Part shown: piece by piece, positions 8,369-16,977 of the stretch | Numbering within the stretch: the first letter of the stretch is position 1 | Layout: the number at the start of each line of letters is the position of its first letter | Source: an uncultured Bacteroidaceae bacterium | GTDB lineage: Bacteria > Bacteroidota > Bacteroidia > Bacteroidales > Bacteroidaceae | NCBI GenBank assembly: GCA_905234605.1 | Contig: CAJOIE010000001.1 | Location: 248,001 to 312,000 of the forward strand | Direction: 5' to 3' | Length of the DNA: 64,000 nucleotides | Made by a program: the position numbers and the translations under genes | The notes under the pieces: model-generated | What the model saw: only the letters and a program-made list of their open reading frames with translations | Told to the model about the DNA's origin: nothing | Databases searched by the model: none

Positions 8369-9289
8369 ATGGAGCCACTCGTCACCATAGCCATACCGGC
8401 CTACAAGGCCACCTATCTGCGCGAGAGCATAGCATCGGCTCTGGCGCAGACACATACCAACATTGAGGTCGTCATCGTCAACGACCATTCTCCCGAGGAT
8501 ATTGACGGCATCGTCAACCAATACTCTGACAATCGCATCCATTATTTCGTCAACGAGCATAACCTTGGTGCCGAGGATCCCGCGGCCAACTGGAACGAAT
8601 GCCTGCACCACGCACAGGGCAAATACTTCTGTCTTCTTTGTGACGACGACATATATGCACCTACATTCGTGGAGGAACTACTTCAGTTGACAACACAACA
8701 TCCCGAGTGCGACGTCTTCCGCTCAGGTGTACGCATCATCGACGCGGATGGCAACGAGCGCGACCGCTTCCCCTCCTCACCCGAATGGGAAAGCGTTGAG
8801 GAATACATGTGGCACGTATACCGCAGCATACGCCGGCAGACCATCAGCGAGTTTATGCTCCGCCGCGAGGCATTGGAAACGATGGGAGGCTACGTCCGAC
8901 TGGCCTACGCATGGGGGTCTGACTACTTGACCATCTACCGCCTTGCACTTGAACACGGCATCGCCTCGACGACAGCACGCTTGACCACCTTTCGCGACAG
9001 CGGCCTCAACATATCGTCCGACCAGAAGAACATGGATGATAAATTATTGGCTTTCAACAGCTACATGCAAGCCACACGTGACATCATCCAGGAGAACAGT
9101 TTCACCTGTCAAGCACAGTTGCTGCCATTCATAGACAACTACCAACGGCGCGCACAGGTAGCCCATATCCTCGAAGCGGACAACAAGGCTTTCTTCCGCA
9201 TCCTCGCCAACCAGAAGCTCTTCGGCGTGAACACGAGGATCATCGTGCACACACTCTTCAAGAAACTAAGGAACAAGCTGAAACGATGA
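8369..9289 (+). CDS. Glycosyltransferase family 2 protein
   Basis: 306 residues. An N-terminal GT-A fold is shown by PLVTIAIPAYKATYLRESI (3-21), IEVVIVNDHSPED and the metal-binding DDD at 92-94 in LLCDDDIYAP. A mid-domain HVYRSIRRQTISEFMLRRE and the C-terminal helical region complete a standard inverting GT2. There are no membrane spans, so it acts in the cytoplasm. Donor and acceptor cannot be read from sequence; lipopolysaccharide or capsule assembly is typical. Its TGA overlaps the ATG of the next gene (ATGA), suggesting translational coupling with the TPM-domain protein. Confidence 0.88.
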   Translation: MEPLVTIAIPAYKATYLRESIASALAQTHTNIEVVIVNDHSPEDIDGIVNQYSDNRIHYFVNEHNLGAEDPAANWNECLHHAQGKYFCLLCDDDIYAPTFVEELLQLTTQHPECDVFRSGVRIIDADGNERDRFPSSPEWESVEEYMWHVYRSIRRQTISEFMLRREALETMGGYVRLAYAWGSDYLTIYRLALEHGIASTTARLTTFRDSGLNISSDQKNMDDKLLAFNSYMQATRDIIQENSFTCQAQLLPFIDNYQRRAQVAHILEADNKAFFRILANQKLFGVNTRIIVHTLFKKLRNKLKR

Positions 9290-10209
9290 AACGAATGCTC
9301 TCCTTCTTGCTCACATTAATGGCAGCAGCCATAGCACACGCCGCCACCTACACGCCCGACGACCTGCCTATCCCCTACCTGCATGACAAGACACAATACG
9401 TCTCCAACCCCGACGGCATCCTGTCGCAGACAGCTGTAGACTCGCTCAACATGTGGCTCGGACAGATGGAGGCATCGCACGGCGTGCAGACAGTGCTTGC
9501 CGTAGTGGAGCATATCAAGGGCGGCGACACCTACGACTTCTGCATGGCTCTCGGACGCAAGTATGGCATAGGCTCCAAGGAGCAGAACACGGGACTCATC
9601 ATACTGCTCTCTACTGGCGACCGCGCCTACTACATCCTCATAGGCCGCGGCCTGGAAGGCACACTGCCCGATGCCATCTGCAAACGCATTGAGAACCACC
9701 AGATGCTGCCCGCACTGCGTGAGGGCGACTGGGACGAGGCCATGCTCGCCACCGTGCGTGCCATCACACGCTACGTGGACGGCGACGACTCGCTCGTAGG
9801 CACGACCGACTTCGACGAAGACGACCGCATAGCCCTGCTGGTGATTACGCTCTTCATGGCTCTCGGCCTGGGGCTGATAGTGTTCGGGCTGTGGTACGAC
9901 GAGCGGCGCAAGAGCTACTGTCCGAGCTGCCATAAGCACAAGATGCGCAAAGTGTCGGCCTACACTACGCGCGACCAACGCCTCGGCATAATCGTGCACC
10001 ACGACACCTATCGCTGCACCAACTGCTTCTTTGTCAAGGAGCGTCACTGGGACGAGAGCATGAACTCAGGCGGCTGTGCAGCTGGCGGCGGTGCCATGGC
10101 TGGCAGCATCTTCGGCCATGGCGGAGGCCGTTCCTTCGGAGGAGGCTTCAGTGGGGGCTCATTCGGAGGCGGCTCATTCGGGGGCGGCGGCGCAGGAGGC
10201 CGGTTCTGA
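9286..10209 (+). CDS. TPM-domain membrane protein with CxxC pairs and glycine-rich tail
   Basis: 307 residues. Signal peptide 1-19, then a TPM (TLP18.3/Psb32/MOLO-1) domain (about 30-165) with YVSNPDGILSQTAVDSLN and NTGLIILLSTGDRAYYILIG. One transmembrane helix follows (about 184-205), then a cytoplasmic zinc-ribbon-like part with CPSCHKHK and CTNC, and a C-terminal tail almost wholly Gly/Ser/Phe (FGGG repeats). TPM proteins of this layout are usually encoded with LemA, as here. The biochemical role is uncertain; some family members are acid phosphatases. Overlaps the GT2 gene by 4 bp. Confidence 0.85.
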   Translation: MKRMLSFLLTLMAAAIAHAATYTPDDLPIPYLHDKTQYVSNPDGILSQTAVDSLNMWLGQMEASHGVQTVLAVVEHIKGGDTYDFCMALGRKYGIGSKEQNTGLIILLSTGDRAYYILIGRGLEGTLPDAICKRIENHQMLPALREGDWDEAMLATVRAITRYVDGDDSLVGTTDFDEDDRIALLVITLFMALGLGLIVFGLWYDERRKSYCPSCHKHKMRKVSAYTTRDQRLGIIVHHDTYRCTNCFFVKERHWDESMNSGGCAAGGGAMAGSIFGHGGGRSFGGGFSGGSFGGGSFGGGGAGGRF

Positions 10210-10278
10210 CAATAGCACCTCTGTCCATTCCCTGACACAATATCCTGATATTCCAGAACACACTTAACTTTTCAACAG

Positions 10279-10857
10279 ATGAAACCTATCAAAGCAATCA
10301 TGCTTGCCATTGTGGCAACCATCTCCCTCACCAGCTGCACCTACAACAAGCTCGTGGAGCAAGAAGAAACCGTAGCACAGACATGGGCCGACGTGCAGAC
10401 GCAGTATCAGCGCCGCGCCGACCTCATCCCCAACCTCGTGAACACCGTCAAGGGCTATGCCGCCCATGAGAGCGAGACCCTCGAGGCCGTAGTTGCCGCC
10501 CGCACAAAGGCCACACAGGTTACCGTCAACGCCGACGACCTCACGCCAGAGCGGCTGGCCGAATATCAGGCTGCCCAGGGCGAAGTGAGCCAAGCCTTAG
10601 GCCGCCTGCTGGCCATCACCGAGGCATACCCAGACCTCAAGGCCAACGAGCAGTTCTCCGAGCTGCAGGCACAACTCGAAGGCACCGAGAACCGCATAGC
10701 CGAGTCGCGGCGCATATACAATGAGGCCGTACAGACATACAACGTCAGCGTGCGCCGCTTCCCCAACAATATCTGGGCCATGATATTCGGTTTCGACAAG
10801 AAGACACCCTTTGCCGCCGAGGCAGGCGCAGAGAAGGCACCAACAGTAGAGTTCTGA
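10279..10857 (+). CDS. lemA: LemA family lipoprotein
   Basis: 192 residues. The N-terminus MKPIKAIMLAIVATISLTSC is a lipoprotein signal with Cys20. The body is the four-helix LemA fold with YNKLVEQEETVAQTWADVQ, QYQRRADLIPNLVNTVKGYA, NEQFSELQAQLEGTENRIA and YNEAVQTYNVSVRRFPNN. The family is membrane-associated with no fixed biochemical role and is typically paired with a TPM-domain protein, as here (69 bp upstream). Its stop overlaps the start of purM by one base. Confidence 0.93.
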   Translation: MKPIKAIMLAIVATISLTSCTYNKLVEQEETVAQTWADVQTQYQRRADLIPNLVNTVKGYAAHESETLEAVVAARTKATQVTVNADDLTPERLAEYQAAQGEVSQALGRLLAITEAYPDLKANEQFSELQAQLEGTENRIAESRRIYNEAVQTYNVSVRRFPNNIWAMIFGFDKKTPFAAEAGAEKAPTVEF

Positions 10858-12038
10858 TGGACAGCAAGCAACGTTATATGGCCCGCGGCGTCTCAGCCGC
10901 CAAGGAGGATGTCCACGCCGCCATCCGCAACATCGACAAGGGCATCTTCCCGCAAGCCTTCTGCAAAATTATCCCCGACATACTGGGCGGCGACCCTGAA
11001 TACTGCAACATCATGCATGCCGACGGTGCCGGCACCAAGTCCAGTCTGGCCTATGCCTACTGGCGCGAGACGGGCGACCTCTCGGTGTGGAAAGGCATTG
11101 CGCAGGACGCCCTCATCATGAACACCGACGACCTGCTCTGCGTTGGTGCCGTGGACAACATCCTCGTCTCCTCCACCATCGGACGCAACAAGATGCTCAT
11201 CCCTGGTGAAGTCATCAGTGCCATCATCAATGGCACCGATGAACTGCTGGCCGAGCTGCGCGCAATGGGCATCGGCATCTACGCTACCGGCGGTGAGACA
11301 GCCGACGTGGGCGACCTCGTCCGCACCATCATCGTGGACAGCACCGTCACATGCCGCATGCGGCGTGCCGATGTCATCGACAATGCCAACATACGCCCTG
11401 GCGACGTCATCGTGGGCCTCGCCAGCTACGGACAGGCCACCTATGAGCACGAGTACAACGGCGGCATGGGCAGCAACGGCCTCACCTCAGCTCGCCACGA
11501 TGTCTTCAGCAAGTACCTCGCCACGCGCTATCCCGAGACCTACGACCACGCCGTGCCCGAGGAGCTTGTCTATAGCGGACACTATAGATTAGATGCCCCT
11601 ATTACCGTTCCAGGCTATCTCTCTGCCCTCACAGTCGGGAAGCTCGTCCTCTCCCCAACCCGCACCTACGCGCCAGTGGTCAAGCAGCTGCTTGACCAGC
11701 TCCGTCCCCGCATCCATGGCATGGTGCATTGCACAGGCGGAGCCCAGACCAAGGTGCTGCACTTCGTGGGTGACAACTGTCGCATCGTCAAGGACAACAT
11801 GTTCACCGTGCCACCACTCTTCCGCATCATCGCCGAGGAGAGCGGTGCCAGCTGGGAAGAGATGTATAAGGTGTTCAACTGCGGCCACCGCCTGGAGGTC
11901 TACGTCAGTCCCGACGATGCACAGGCCGTTATCGGCATCTCCCGAAGCTTCAACATCGATGCCCAGGTCGTCGGCCACATCGAAGAAGGTCCGCGCTCGC
12001 TGACCATTCGCAGCGAGTTCGGCGAGTTCTGCTACTAA
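10857..12038 (+). CDS. purM: Phosphoribosylformylglycinamidine cyclo-ligase (AIR synthase)
   Basis: 393 residues. Closes the imidazole ring of purines (FGAM to AIR, ATP-dependent). The Bacteroidales-type PurM sequence is clear: RYMARGVSAAKEDVHAAI, FCKIIPDILGGDPEYCNIMH, DGAGTKSSLAY, GAVDNILVSSTIGRNK, TGGETADVGDL and MVHCTGGAQTKVLHFV. Starts on the last base of the lemA stop (TGATG). In Bacteroidales purM commonly precedes prfA and pyrF; here that order is kept but a tRNA gene and a foreign-looking pseudogene have been inserted. Confidence 0.96.
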   Translation: MDSKQRYMARGVSAAKEDVHAAIRNIDKGIFPQAFCKIIPDILGGDPEYCNIMHADGAGTKSSLAYAYWRETGDLSVWKGIAQDALIMNTDDLLCVGAVDNILVSSTIGRNKMLIPGEVISAIINGTDELLAELRAMGIGIYATGGETADVGDLVRTIIVDSTVTCRMRRADVIDNANIRPGDVIVGLASYGQATYEHEYNGGMGSNGLTSARHDVFSKYLATRYPETYDHAVPEELVYSGHYRLDAPITVPGYLSALTVGKLVLSPTRTYAPVVKQLLDQLRPRIHGMVHCTGGAQTKVLHFVGDNCRIVKDNMFTVPPLFRIIAEESGASWEEMYKVFNCGHRLEVYVSPDDAQAVIGISRSFNIDAQVVGHIEEGPRSLTIRSEFGEFCY

Positions 12039-12381
12039 AAGGAGTTCTCTGCCACTGCCCAGAACTGCACACTGAAGAGCATCTGTCGGAAGCACCGCAC
12101 GCGCCACTGCACGCAGCTGGTTTCTCGCGCTGTTTCACTACGCCCTGTGCACTGTGGGCAAACGCAGAAGCATTTCTCCTCTTAGTGTTAGTGAACATTT
12201 AGCAGCTACGCACCAGGCACCATCCTAATGGCTGGCCTTTGCAAAGATTGGAAGAAACCAACAATATGCAAGGCTGTGACAACCATGTCACCAAGACTAC
12301 GGAAACACGCCTTAGCCATGACTCTATCTGTACGGCGATGAGCCTTTATACTAACAGGACTGAAAAAAAGAGGCCCTGCCG
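12039..12381. other. Intergenic region without recognisable features
   Basis: This 343-bp stretch between purM and the tRNA promoter shows no supported gene, strong hairpin or member of the 22-bp repeat family. Short open frames on both strands have no conserved features. Confidence 0.5.
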
Positions 12382-12412
12382 CTTGCACGGAACACAGAAA
12401 GCTGTACTTTTG
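12382..12412 (+). promoter_or_regulatory. Promoter of the tRNA-Val gene
   Basis: The -33 element CTTG (12382-12385) and the -7 box TACTTTTG (12405-12412) are separated by exactly 19 bp, the Bacteroidetes arrangement TTTG-N19-TAnnTTTG. The tRNA begins 20 bp downstream. Confidence 0.65.
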
Positions 12413-12431
12413 CATCCGCTAAGGCAAACAC

Positions 12432-12509
12432 AGGAGCGTAGCTCAGTTGGTTCAGAGCGCTTCAGTCACATTGAAGAGGTCATCGGTTCGAGCCCGATCG
12501 TTCCTACCA
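12432..12509 (+). tRNA. tRNA-Val (anticodon CAC), CCA encoded
   Basis: A complete cloverleaf can be folded. Acceptor AGGAGCG pairs with CGTTCCT (one G-U), D stem GCTC/GAGC, anticodon stem CTTCA/TGAAG with loop GTCACAT (anticodon CAC, reading GUG valine codons), T stem ATCGG/CCGAT with loop TTCGAGC, discriminator A and a genomically encoded CCA. Length 78 nt. The CAC isoacceptor suits a high-GC genome. It sits between purM and prfA. Confidence 0.92.
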
Positions 12510-12516
12510 CCGCAGC

Positions 12517-12557
12517 CATCGTGGCGGGCATTCCACACAGGGAAGTCCGCCACGATG
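12517..12557 (+). terminator. Stem-loop just after tRNA-Val
   Basis: CATCGTGGCGG (12517-12527) and CCGCCACGATG (12547-12557) are a perfect 11-bp inverted repeat, with TTCC/GGAA (12531-12534, 12541-12544) adding an inner stem. It starts 8 bp after the tRNA and probably ends its transcript, though only a short T-run (CTTTC) follows. Confidence 0.5.
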
Positions 12558-12623
12558 CTTTCATATTGCCCATAGTCGCCCATCCCACCTGCCAAGGCCA
12601 CCGCCAGGCCCATAACCGTGCCT

Positions 12624-12720
12624 CAGGCATTCCACCCTCTCGCCATGCAGCAGGCACTATCACCCCGCTCCGAGCCGCAGGCACTATCACGGCTCACTGC
12701 ACTGCTGGCACTCTCACCTT
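12624..12720. repeat. 27-bp tandem repeat, four units
   Basis: Units starting CAGGCA or CTGGCA lie at 12624, 12651, 12678 and 12705, exactly 27 bp apart; the central two share CAGGCACTATCAC and the last reads CTGGCACTCTCAC. The same 13 bases plus the preceding G and following CT occur at 63887-63902, also just upstream of a gene. No coding potential. Not related to the 22-bp arrays. Confidence 0.6.
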
Positions 12721-12733
12721 TTAACGTCTCCGC

Positions 12734-12764
12734 TTTCCACTTTCAACTCTCCACCTTACCTTTG
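12734..12764 (+). promoter_or_regulatory. Promoter of prfA
   Basis: TTTC (12734-12737), 19 bp, then TACCTTTG (12757-12764): a near-consensus Bacteroidetes promoter 24 bp before the prfA ATG. Confidence 0.6.
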
Positions 12765-12787
12765 CAGCACAAGAAAGCCACACCACA

Positions 12788-13930
12788 ATGGAGAACAACC
12801 AACTGCTGCAACGCCTGGAGGGCCTCGTGAGCCGCTACGAGGAGGTGGGCACGCTCATCACCGACCCCTCGGTCATCGCCGACCAACGCCGCTACGTCCG
12901 TCTCACCAAGGAGTACAAGGAACTCGGAGCCATTGTCAGGAAGCGTGCCGAGTATGTGCAGGCCCTGACCACCATCGACGAAGCCCGCGAGATGCTTGCC
13001 TCCGACGACGACCCCGAGTTGCGCGAGATGGCGCGCGAGGAGCTTGCCGCCGCCCAGGAGCAGTTGCCCAGGATAGAGGACGACATCAAACTGCTGCTCA
13101 TCCCCGCCGACCCCGAGGACGACAAGAACGTCATCATGGAGATACGCGGCGGCACGGGCGGCGACGAGGCAGCCCTCTTCGCCGGCGACCTCTTCCGCAT
13201 GTACTCCAAATACTGCGAGACAAAAGGATGGCGCGTGGCTGTCAGCAGTTTCACCGAGGGAGCTGCCGGAGGTTACAAGGAGATAATCTTCGCCGTCTCG
13301 GCCAACCCCTCGGCGGCCGGTGGTGCCACAGGTGCCGACAAAGTCTACGGCACTCTCAAGTATGAGAGCGGCGTGCACCGCGTGCAGCGCGTGCCGGCCA
13401 CAGAGACCCAGGGACGTGTGCACACCTCGGCAGCCACCGTGGCCGTGCTGCCCGAAGCCGAGGAGTTCGATGTGGAGATCAACGAGGGTGCCATCAAGTG
13501 GGACACCTTCCGCAGCTCAGGTGCCGGCGGGCAGAACGTGAACAAGGTAGAGAGCGGCGTGCGCGCCCGCTATATGTGGACCAACCCCAACACAGGCGAG
13601 ACAGAGGAGATACTCGTGGAGTGCACCGAGACGCGCGACCAGCCCAAGAACAAGGAGCGCGCACTGGCACGCCTGCGCACATTTATCTATGACAAAGAAC
13701 ACCAGAAGTATATTGACGACATCGCCTCACGACGCAAGACCATGGTCAGCACCGGCGACCGCTCGGCCAAGATACGCACATACAACTACCCCCAGGGGCG
13801 CATCACCGACCACCGCATAGGCTACACCGTCTACAACCTCGCCGCCTTCATGGACGGCGACATACAGGACTGCATCGACCACCTCATCGTGGCCGAGAAC
13901 GCCGAGCGCCTGAAAGAGGCTGCACTGTAG
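12788..13930 (+). CDS. prfA: Peptide chain release factor 1
   Basis: 380 residues. Terminates translation at UAA and UAG. The peptidyl-tRNA hydrolysis motif GGQ is at 247-249 ([15 protein letters not shown]); the codon-recognition loop of RF1 is [13 protein letters not shown] (about 200-212). Domain 1 (1-110) and the [21 protein letters not shown] segment match the family, and the length is close to the usual 360-370 residues. It has its own promoter and lies in a disrupted purM-prfA-pyrF cluster. Confidence 0.96.
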   Translation: MENNQLLQRLEGLVSRYEEVGTLITDPSVIADQRRYVRLTKEYKELGAIVRKRAEYVQALTTIDEAREMLASDDDPELREMAREELAAAQEQLPRIEDDIKLLLIPADPEDDKNVIMEIRGGTGGDEAALFAGDLFRMYSKYCETKGWRVAVSSFTEGAAGGYKEIIFAVSANPSAAGGATGADKVYGTLKYESGVHRVQRVPATETQGRVHTSAATVAVLPEAEEFDVEINEGAIKWDTFRSSGAGGQNVNKVESGVRARYMWTNPNTGETEEILVECTETRDQPKNKERALARLRTFIYDKEHQKYIDDIASRRKTMVSTGDRSAKIRTYNYPQGRITDHRIGYTVYNLAAFMDGDIQDCIDHLIVAENAERLKEAAL

Positions 13931-13957
13931 TACGAACATATCACTCCCGCCCACACA

Positions 13958-14639
13958 ATGAGCAACATATCAAAGGCACCACGTAACCGTACGTTGACCA
14001 CAGCCCCAGACGAGATTGCAGTGCTCAGCCAAAGACTACTGCATGCACGCGACGTACAACAAGGAGACCGTTCTCTACAATCCACACGAGCTGTTGGTGA
14101 TGCGGTGCAAGAATTCCTGTCAGAAAACGGCGGCCTGAAAACATGTTTACCTGAATCTGCCATTCAGTCCTTCGAGAGTGAGTTTACACGCAGGTCAATG
14201 GAGGACATGGCCTTCGAAGACACTCAAGGCATATACTACGCAGTAGACGTCAAGACTCACAATCTGTCCACGGCTTTCAGCATGCCAAACCTTATTTCTG
14301 TTCGCAAGCTTGCCAACTTTTACCAAAAACGACAACAACTATTTCTGCATACTGCTCGTTGCCTATGATGTTGAGGAAGACCATATCGTCTACCACAGCT
14401 GCCACTTCAAACCTATTGAAGCTTTCGCATGGGACTGCCTCACCATTGGCGCATTAGGGTGGGGACAAATCCAGATAGCAAACGCTAACTCTCTACTCTT
14501 TGAAGAGAACCCCAGCCGCAAAGAATGGATGTTGAAGCTATGTGATAATCTTCAGCTCTTCTATGATGAGGAAATAGGGAAGGTTGGCGAACGCAAATCC
14601 GTGTTCCAAAACATCCGCTCCTACTGGGAAAACAAATAA
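13958..14639 (+). pseudogene. Frameshifted restriction-endonuclease-like gene
   Basis: Two overlapping frames make one protein of about 226 residues. The first (13958-14368) ends DVKTHNLSTAFSMPNLIS ... ANFYQK; the second continues as NDNNYFCILLVAYDVEED ... WDCLTIGALGWGQIQIAN ... NIRSYWENK to 14639. Removing one A from the run at 14325-14329 joins them in a single frame (ANFYQNDNNYF). YYAVDVKTHN resembles the D-xK part of a PD-(D/E)xK nuclease core, and the overall pattern recalls solitary type II restriction-endonuclease-like proteins of Bacteroidetes. No partner methyltransferase is adjacent. The segment is visibly AT-richer, with codon use unlike prfA and pyrF on either side, suggesting transfer. 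A homopolymer sequencing error is an alternative to true inactivation. Confidence 0.65.
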
Positions 14640-14652
14640 CACCATCTACCTA

Positions 14653-15501
14653 ATGACACGCCAACAACTCTACGAGAACATCTGCCGCAAGGAAAGCTTC
14701 CTCTGCGTGGGATTGGACACCGACCTGCACAAGGTGCCGCAGCACCTGCTGGCCGAGGCTGCACGCGACGCGGCCTTCGACCCCATCTTCGAGTTCAACA
14801 AGGCCATCATCGACGCCACGGCACCCTACTGCATAGCCTTCAAGCCCAACCTGGCCTTCTACGAGGCACATGGCGTGCGCGGGTGGATGGCCTTCGAGAA
14901 GACTGTCCGCTACATCCGCGAGCGCCATCCCGACCAGTTCATCATCGCCGATGCCAAGCGCGGCGACATCGGCAACACCTCGAAGCTCTACGCGCGCACC
15001 TTCTTTGAGGAGATGGACGTGGACGCGCTGACCGTGGCTCCATACATGGGCGAGGACTCGGTGACGCCCTTCCTGGGTTACGAGGGCAAATGGGTCATCC
15101 TCCTTGCCCTGACCAGCAACAAGGGCAGCGCGGACTTCCAACTCACGGCCTCGCCCGACGGAGAAAGACTCTTTGAGCGAGTGCTCCGGGTGAGCGGTCA
15201 GTGGGCAGATGCCTCGCAGATGATGTACGTGGTGGGTGCCACGCAGGGTGCAGCTTTTGCCGACATACGCCGCATCGCGCCCGACCACTTCCTGCTCGTC
15301 CCCGGCATCGGCGCACAAGGAGGCTCGCTTGAGGAGGTGTGCCGCTATGGGTGGAACGCGCAATGCGGCCTCATCGTCAACAGCAGCCGCGCCATCATTT
15401 ATGCCGACCCTACGGAGCACTTTGCCGTAGCTGCCGCAGTGCAGGCACGCGATGTGCAACAGCAGATGGCAGCAATACTGCGCTCGCACGCTGCCGTGTA
15501 G
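14653..15501 (+). CDS. pyrF: Orotidine 5'-phosphate decarboxylase, type 2
   Basis: 282 residues from the ATG at 14653 ([10 protein letters not shown]), 13 bp after the pseudogene. Converts OMP to UMP in pyrimidine synthesis. Motifs of the long type-2 family are present: [27 protein letters not shown], the catalytic [36 protein letters not shown] and [10 protein letters not shown]. Completes the purM-prfA-pyrF set. Confidence 0.95.
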   Translation: MTRQQLYENICRKESFLCVGLDTDLHKVPQHLLAEAARDAAFDPIFEFNKAIIDATAPYCIAFKPNLAFYEAHGVRGWMAFEKTVRYIRERHPDQFIIADAKRGDIGNTSKLYARTFFEEMDVDALTVAPYMGEDSVTPFLGYEGKWVILLALTSNKGSADFQLTASPDGERLFERVLRVSGQWADASQMMYVVGATQGAAFADIRRIAPDHFLLVPGIGAQGGSLEEVCRYGWNAQCGLIVNSSRAIIYADPTEHFAVAAAVQARDVQQQMAAILRSHAAV

Positions 15502-15600
15502 CGCGCCACAGACAGGCATCCGTTGTCACCACAGATTACCACGAATTGCACGAACCGGCATGCAGCCTCTCGTGCGGCTCGTGCTAATCCGTTCTGAAAG

Positions 15601-15795
15601 AGCGTGCATGGCAAGACACAAAGACCCTGCATGGTGTTCGCAAGCACCATGCACCCTGACCGTTACCTACGATGCAGGATGTTTGCGAAGACCGTGCAGG
15701 GTGTCCGCGCAAGCAACGCAGGGAGTCCGGCAGACCGTGCAGGGACTTCGAGAAAGGCTGTGCAAAGGGTATGCAAGGAACATGCAGGTTTGCCC
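15601..15795. repeat. 22-bp periodic repeat array B (nine degenerate units)
   Basis: Unit starts, keyed on NTGCA or a close variant, fall at 15604, 15627, 15649, 15672, 15694, 15716, 15737, 15760 and 15782, steps of 21-23 bp. The second and third units are head to head and give the hairpin TGCATGGTG/CACCATGCA (15628-15636, 15645-15653). Later units are direct and degenerate (ATGCAGGATG, GTGCAGGGTG, ACGCAGGGAG). The array fills the gap between pyrF and the lpxD promoter. Same family as array A. Confidence 0.75.
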
Positions 15796-15878
15796 TAAAA
15801 TTCCTTAATCATGGCCGCAGAATGGGGTGGCAAGGGATTTTCATTGGTCTAAAAGTAGGTGATATGCCCCACAAGAGC

Positions 15879-15886
15879 TACCTTTG
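15879..15886 (+). promoter_or_regulatory. -7 box (TACCTTTG) for lpxD and the lipid A operon
   Basis: TACCTTTG matches TAnnTTTG, 38 bp before the lpxD ATG. The -33 region is poor. It probably drives lpxD through miaA, which are nearly contiguous. Confidence 0.5.
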
Positions 15887-15923
15887 CCTGACAATATACT
15901 GACATTAGCGGTAAACTACAGCT

Positions 15924-16967
15924 ATGCAATTCACAGCCCAACAGATAGCCGACCACGTAGGCGGCAAGGTGGAAGGCAACGCCGAGGCGTGTGTCACCAC
16001 ATTCGCCAAGATAGAGGAAGGCGTGGAGGGAGCACTCTCGTTCCTCTCCGACCTCAAGTATGAGCCATTCATCTACGAGACACGCTCGTCGGTGGTGCTC
16101 GTGCCCGAGTCGTTCCAGCCCGCGCATCCGCTGCGCGCCACGCTGGTGCGTGTGGCCGAGCCGCGCATGGCCCTCGGCCGCCTGCTGGCTCTCTACGACA
16201 GCATGCGCCCGCGCCCCACAGGCATCAGTCCGCAGGCCTACGTCGCCCCCACAGCCCATGTGGGCAGCGACGTCTACATCGGTCCCTTCGCCGTGGTCGA
16301 GGCCGGTGCCACGGTGGGCGACGGCACACAGCTTCACCCTCATGCCGTGGTGGGCACAGGGGCCACGGTAGGCAGCGAATGCGTGCTCTATGCCGGTGCC
16401 ACGGTCTACCACGACTGCCGCGTAGGCGACCGCTGCATACTGCACTCGGGCAGCGTGGTGGGAGCCGACGGCTTCGGCTTCGCCCCCACGGCCGACGGCT
16501 ACGAGAAGATACCCCAGATAGGCATCGCCGTGCTTGAGGACGACGTCGAACTCGGTGCCAATGCCTGCGTGGACCGCGCAACGATGGGAGCCACCATCAT
16601 CCGCCGCGGCGTGAAGATCGACAATCTCGTGCAGGTGGGCCACAATGTGGAGGTGGACAGCCACACCGTGCTCTGTGCGCAGGTGGGCATAGCCGGCAGC
16701 ACCAAGGTGGGCCAGTGGTGCACCTTCACAGGGCAAGTGGGCATAGCCGGACACATCGCCATCGCCGACCACACCACCCTCGGCGCGCAGAGCGGCGTGG
16801 CCGGCAACATACGCAAGCCCGGCCAGACACTGCTCGGCTCGCCCGCCATAGACCCCAGAACATTCATGCGAGCCTCGGCCATGTTCAAAAACCTGCCCGA
16901 CATGGCAGCCGAGCTCCGTGCGCTGCGACGCGAAGTGGAGGCCCTCCGCTCACAAGTCAAGCCATAA
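15924..16967 (+). CDS. lpxD: UDP-3-O-(3-hydroxyacyl)glucosamine N-acyltransferase
   Basis: 347 residues. Third step of lipid A synthesis. N-terminal uridine-binding domain (1-100, MQFTAQQIADHVGGKVEGN), then left-handed beta-helix hexapeptide repeats (about 105-310), with the catalytic His240 in VQVGHNVEVD and the family motif VGADGFGFAPTADGYEKIPQ. The C-terminal helix (about 315-347) has DMAAELRALRREVEALR. Followed 10 bp later by lpxC-fabZ. Confidence 0.96.
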   Translation: MQFTAQQIADHVGGKVEGNAEACVTTFAKIEEGVEGALSFLSDLKYEPFIYETRSSVVLVPESFQPAHPLRATLVRVAEPRMALGRLLALYDSMRPRPTGISPQAYVAPTAHVGSDVYIGPFAVVEAGATVGDGTQLHPHAVVGTGATVGSECVLYAGATVYHDCRVGDRCILHSGSVVGADGFGFAPTADGYEKIPQIGIAVLEDDVELGANACVDRATMGATIIRRGVKIDNLVQVGHNVEVDSHTVLCAQVGIAGSTKVGQWCTFTGQVGIAGHIAIADHTTLGAQSGVAGNIRKPGQTLLGSPAIDPRTFMRASAMFKNLPDMAAELRALRREVEALRSQVKP

Positions 16968-16977
16968 CAACACGCCT

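Noticed and set aside
15520..15600. CACAGATTACCACGAATTGCACGA-like segment after pyrF, resembling dispersed Bacteroidetes repeats
   Set aside because: Only one partial copy and weak 6-bp inverted repeats (GCACGA/TCGTGC). Not enough to call an element.
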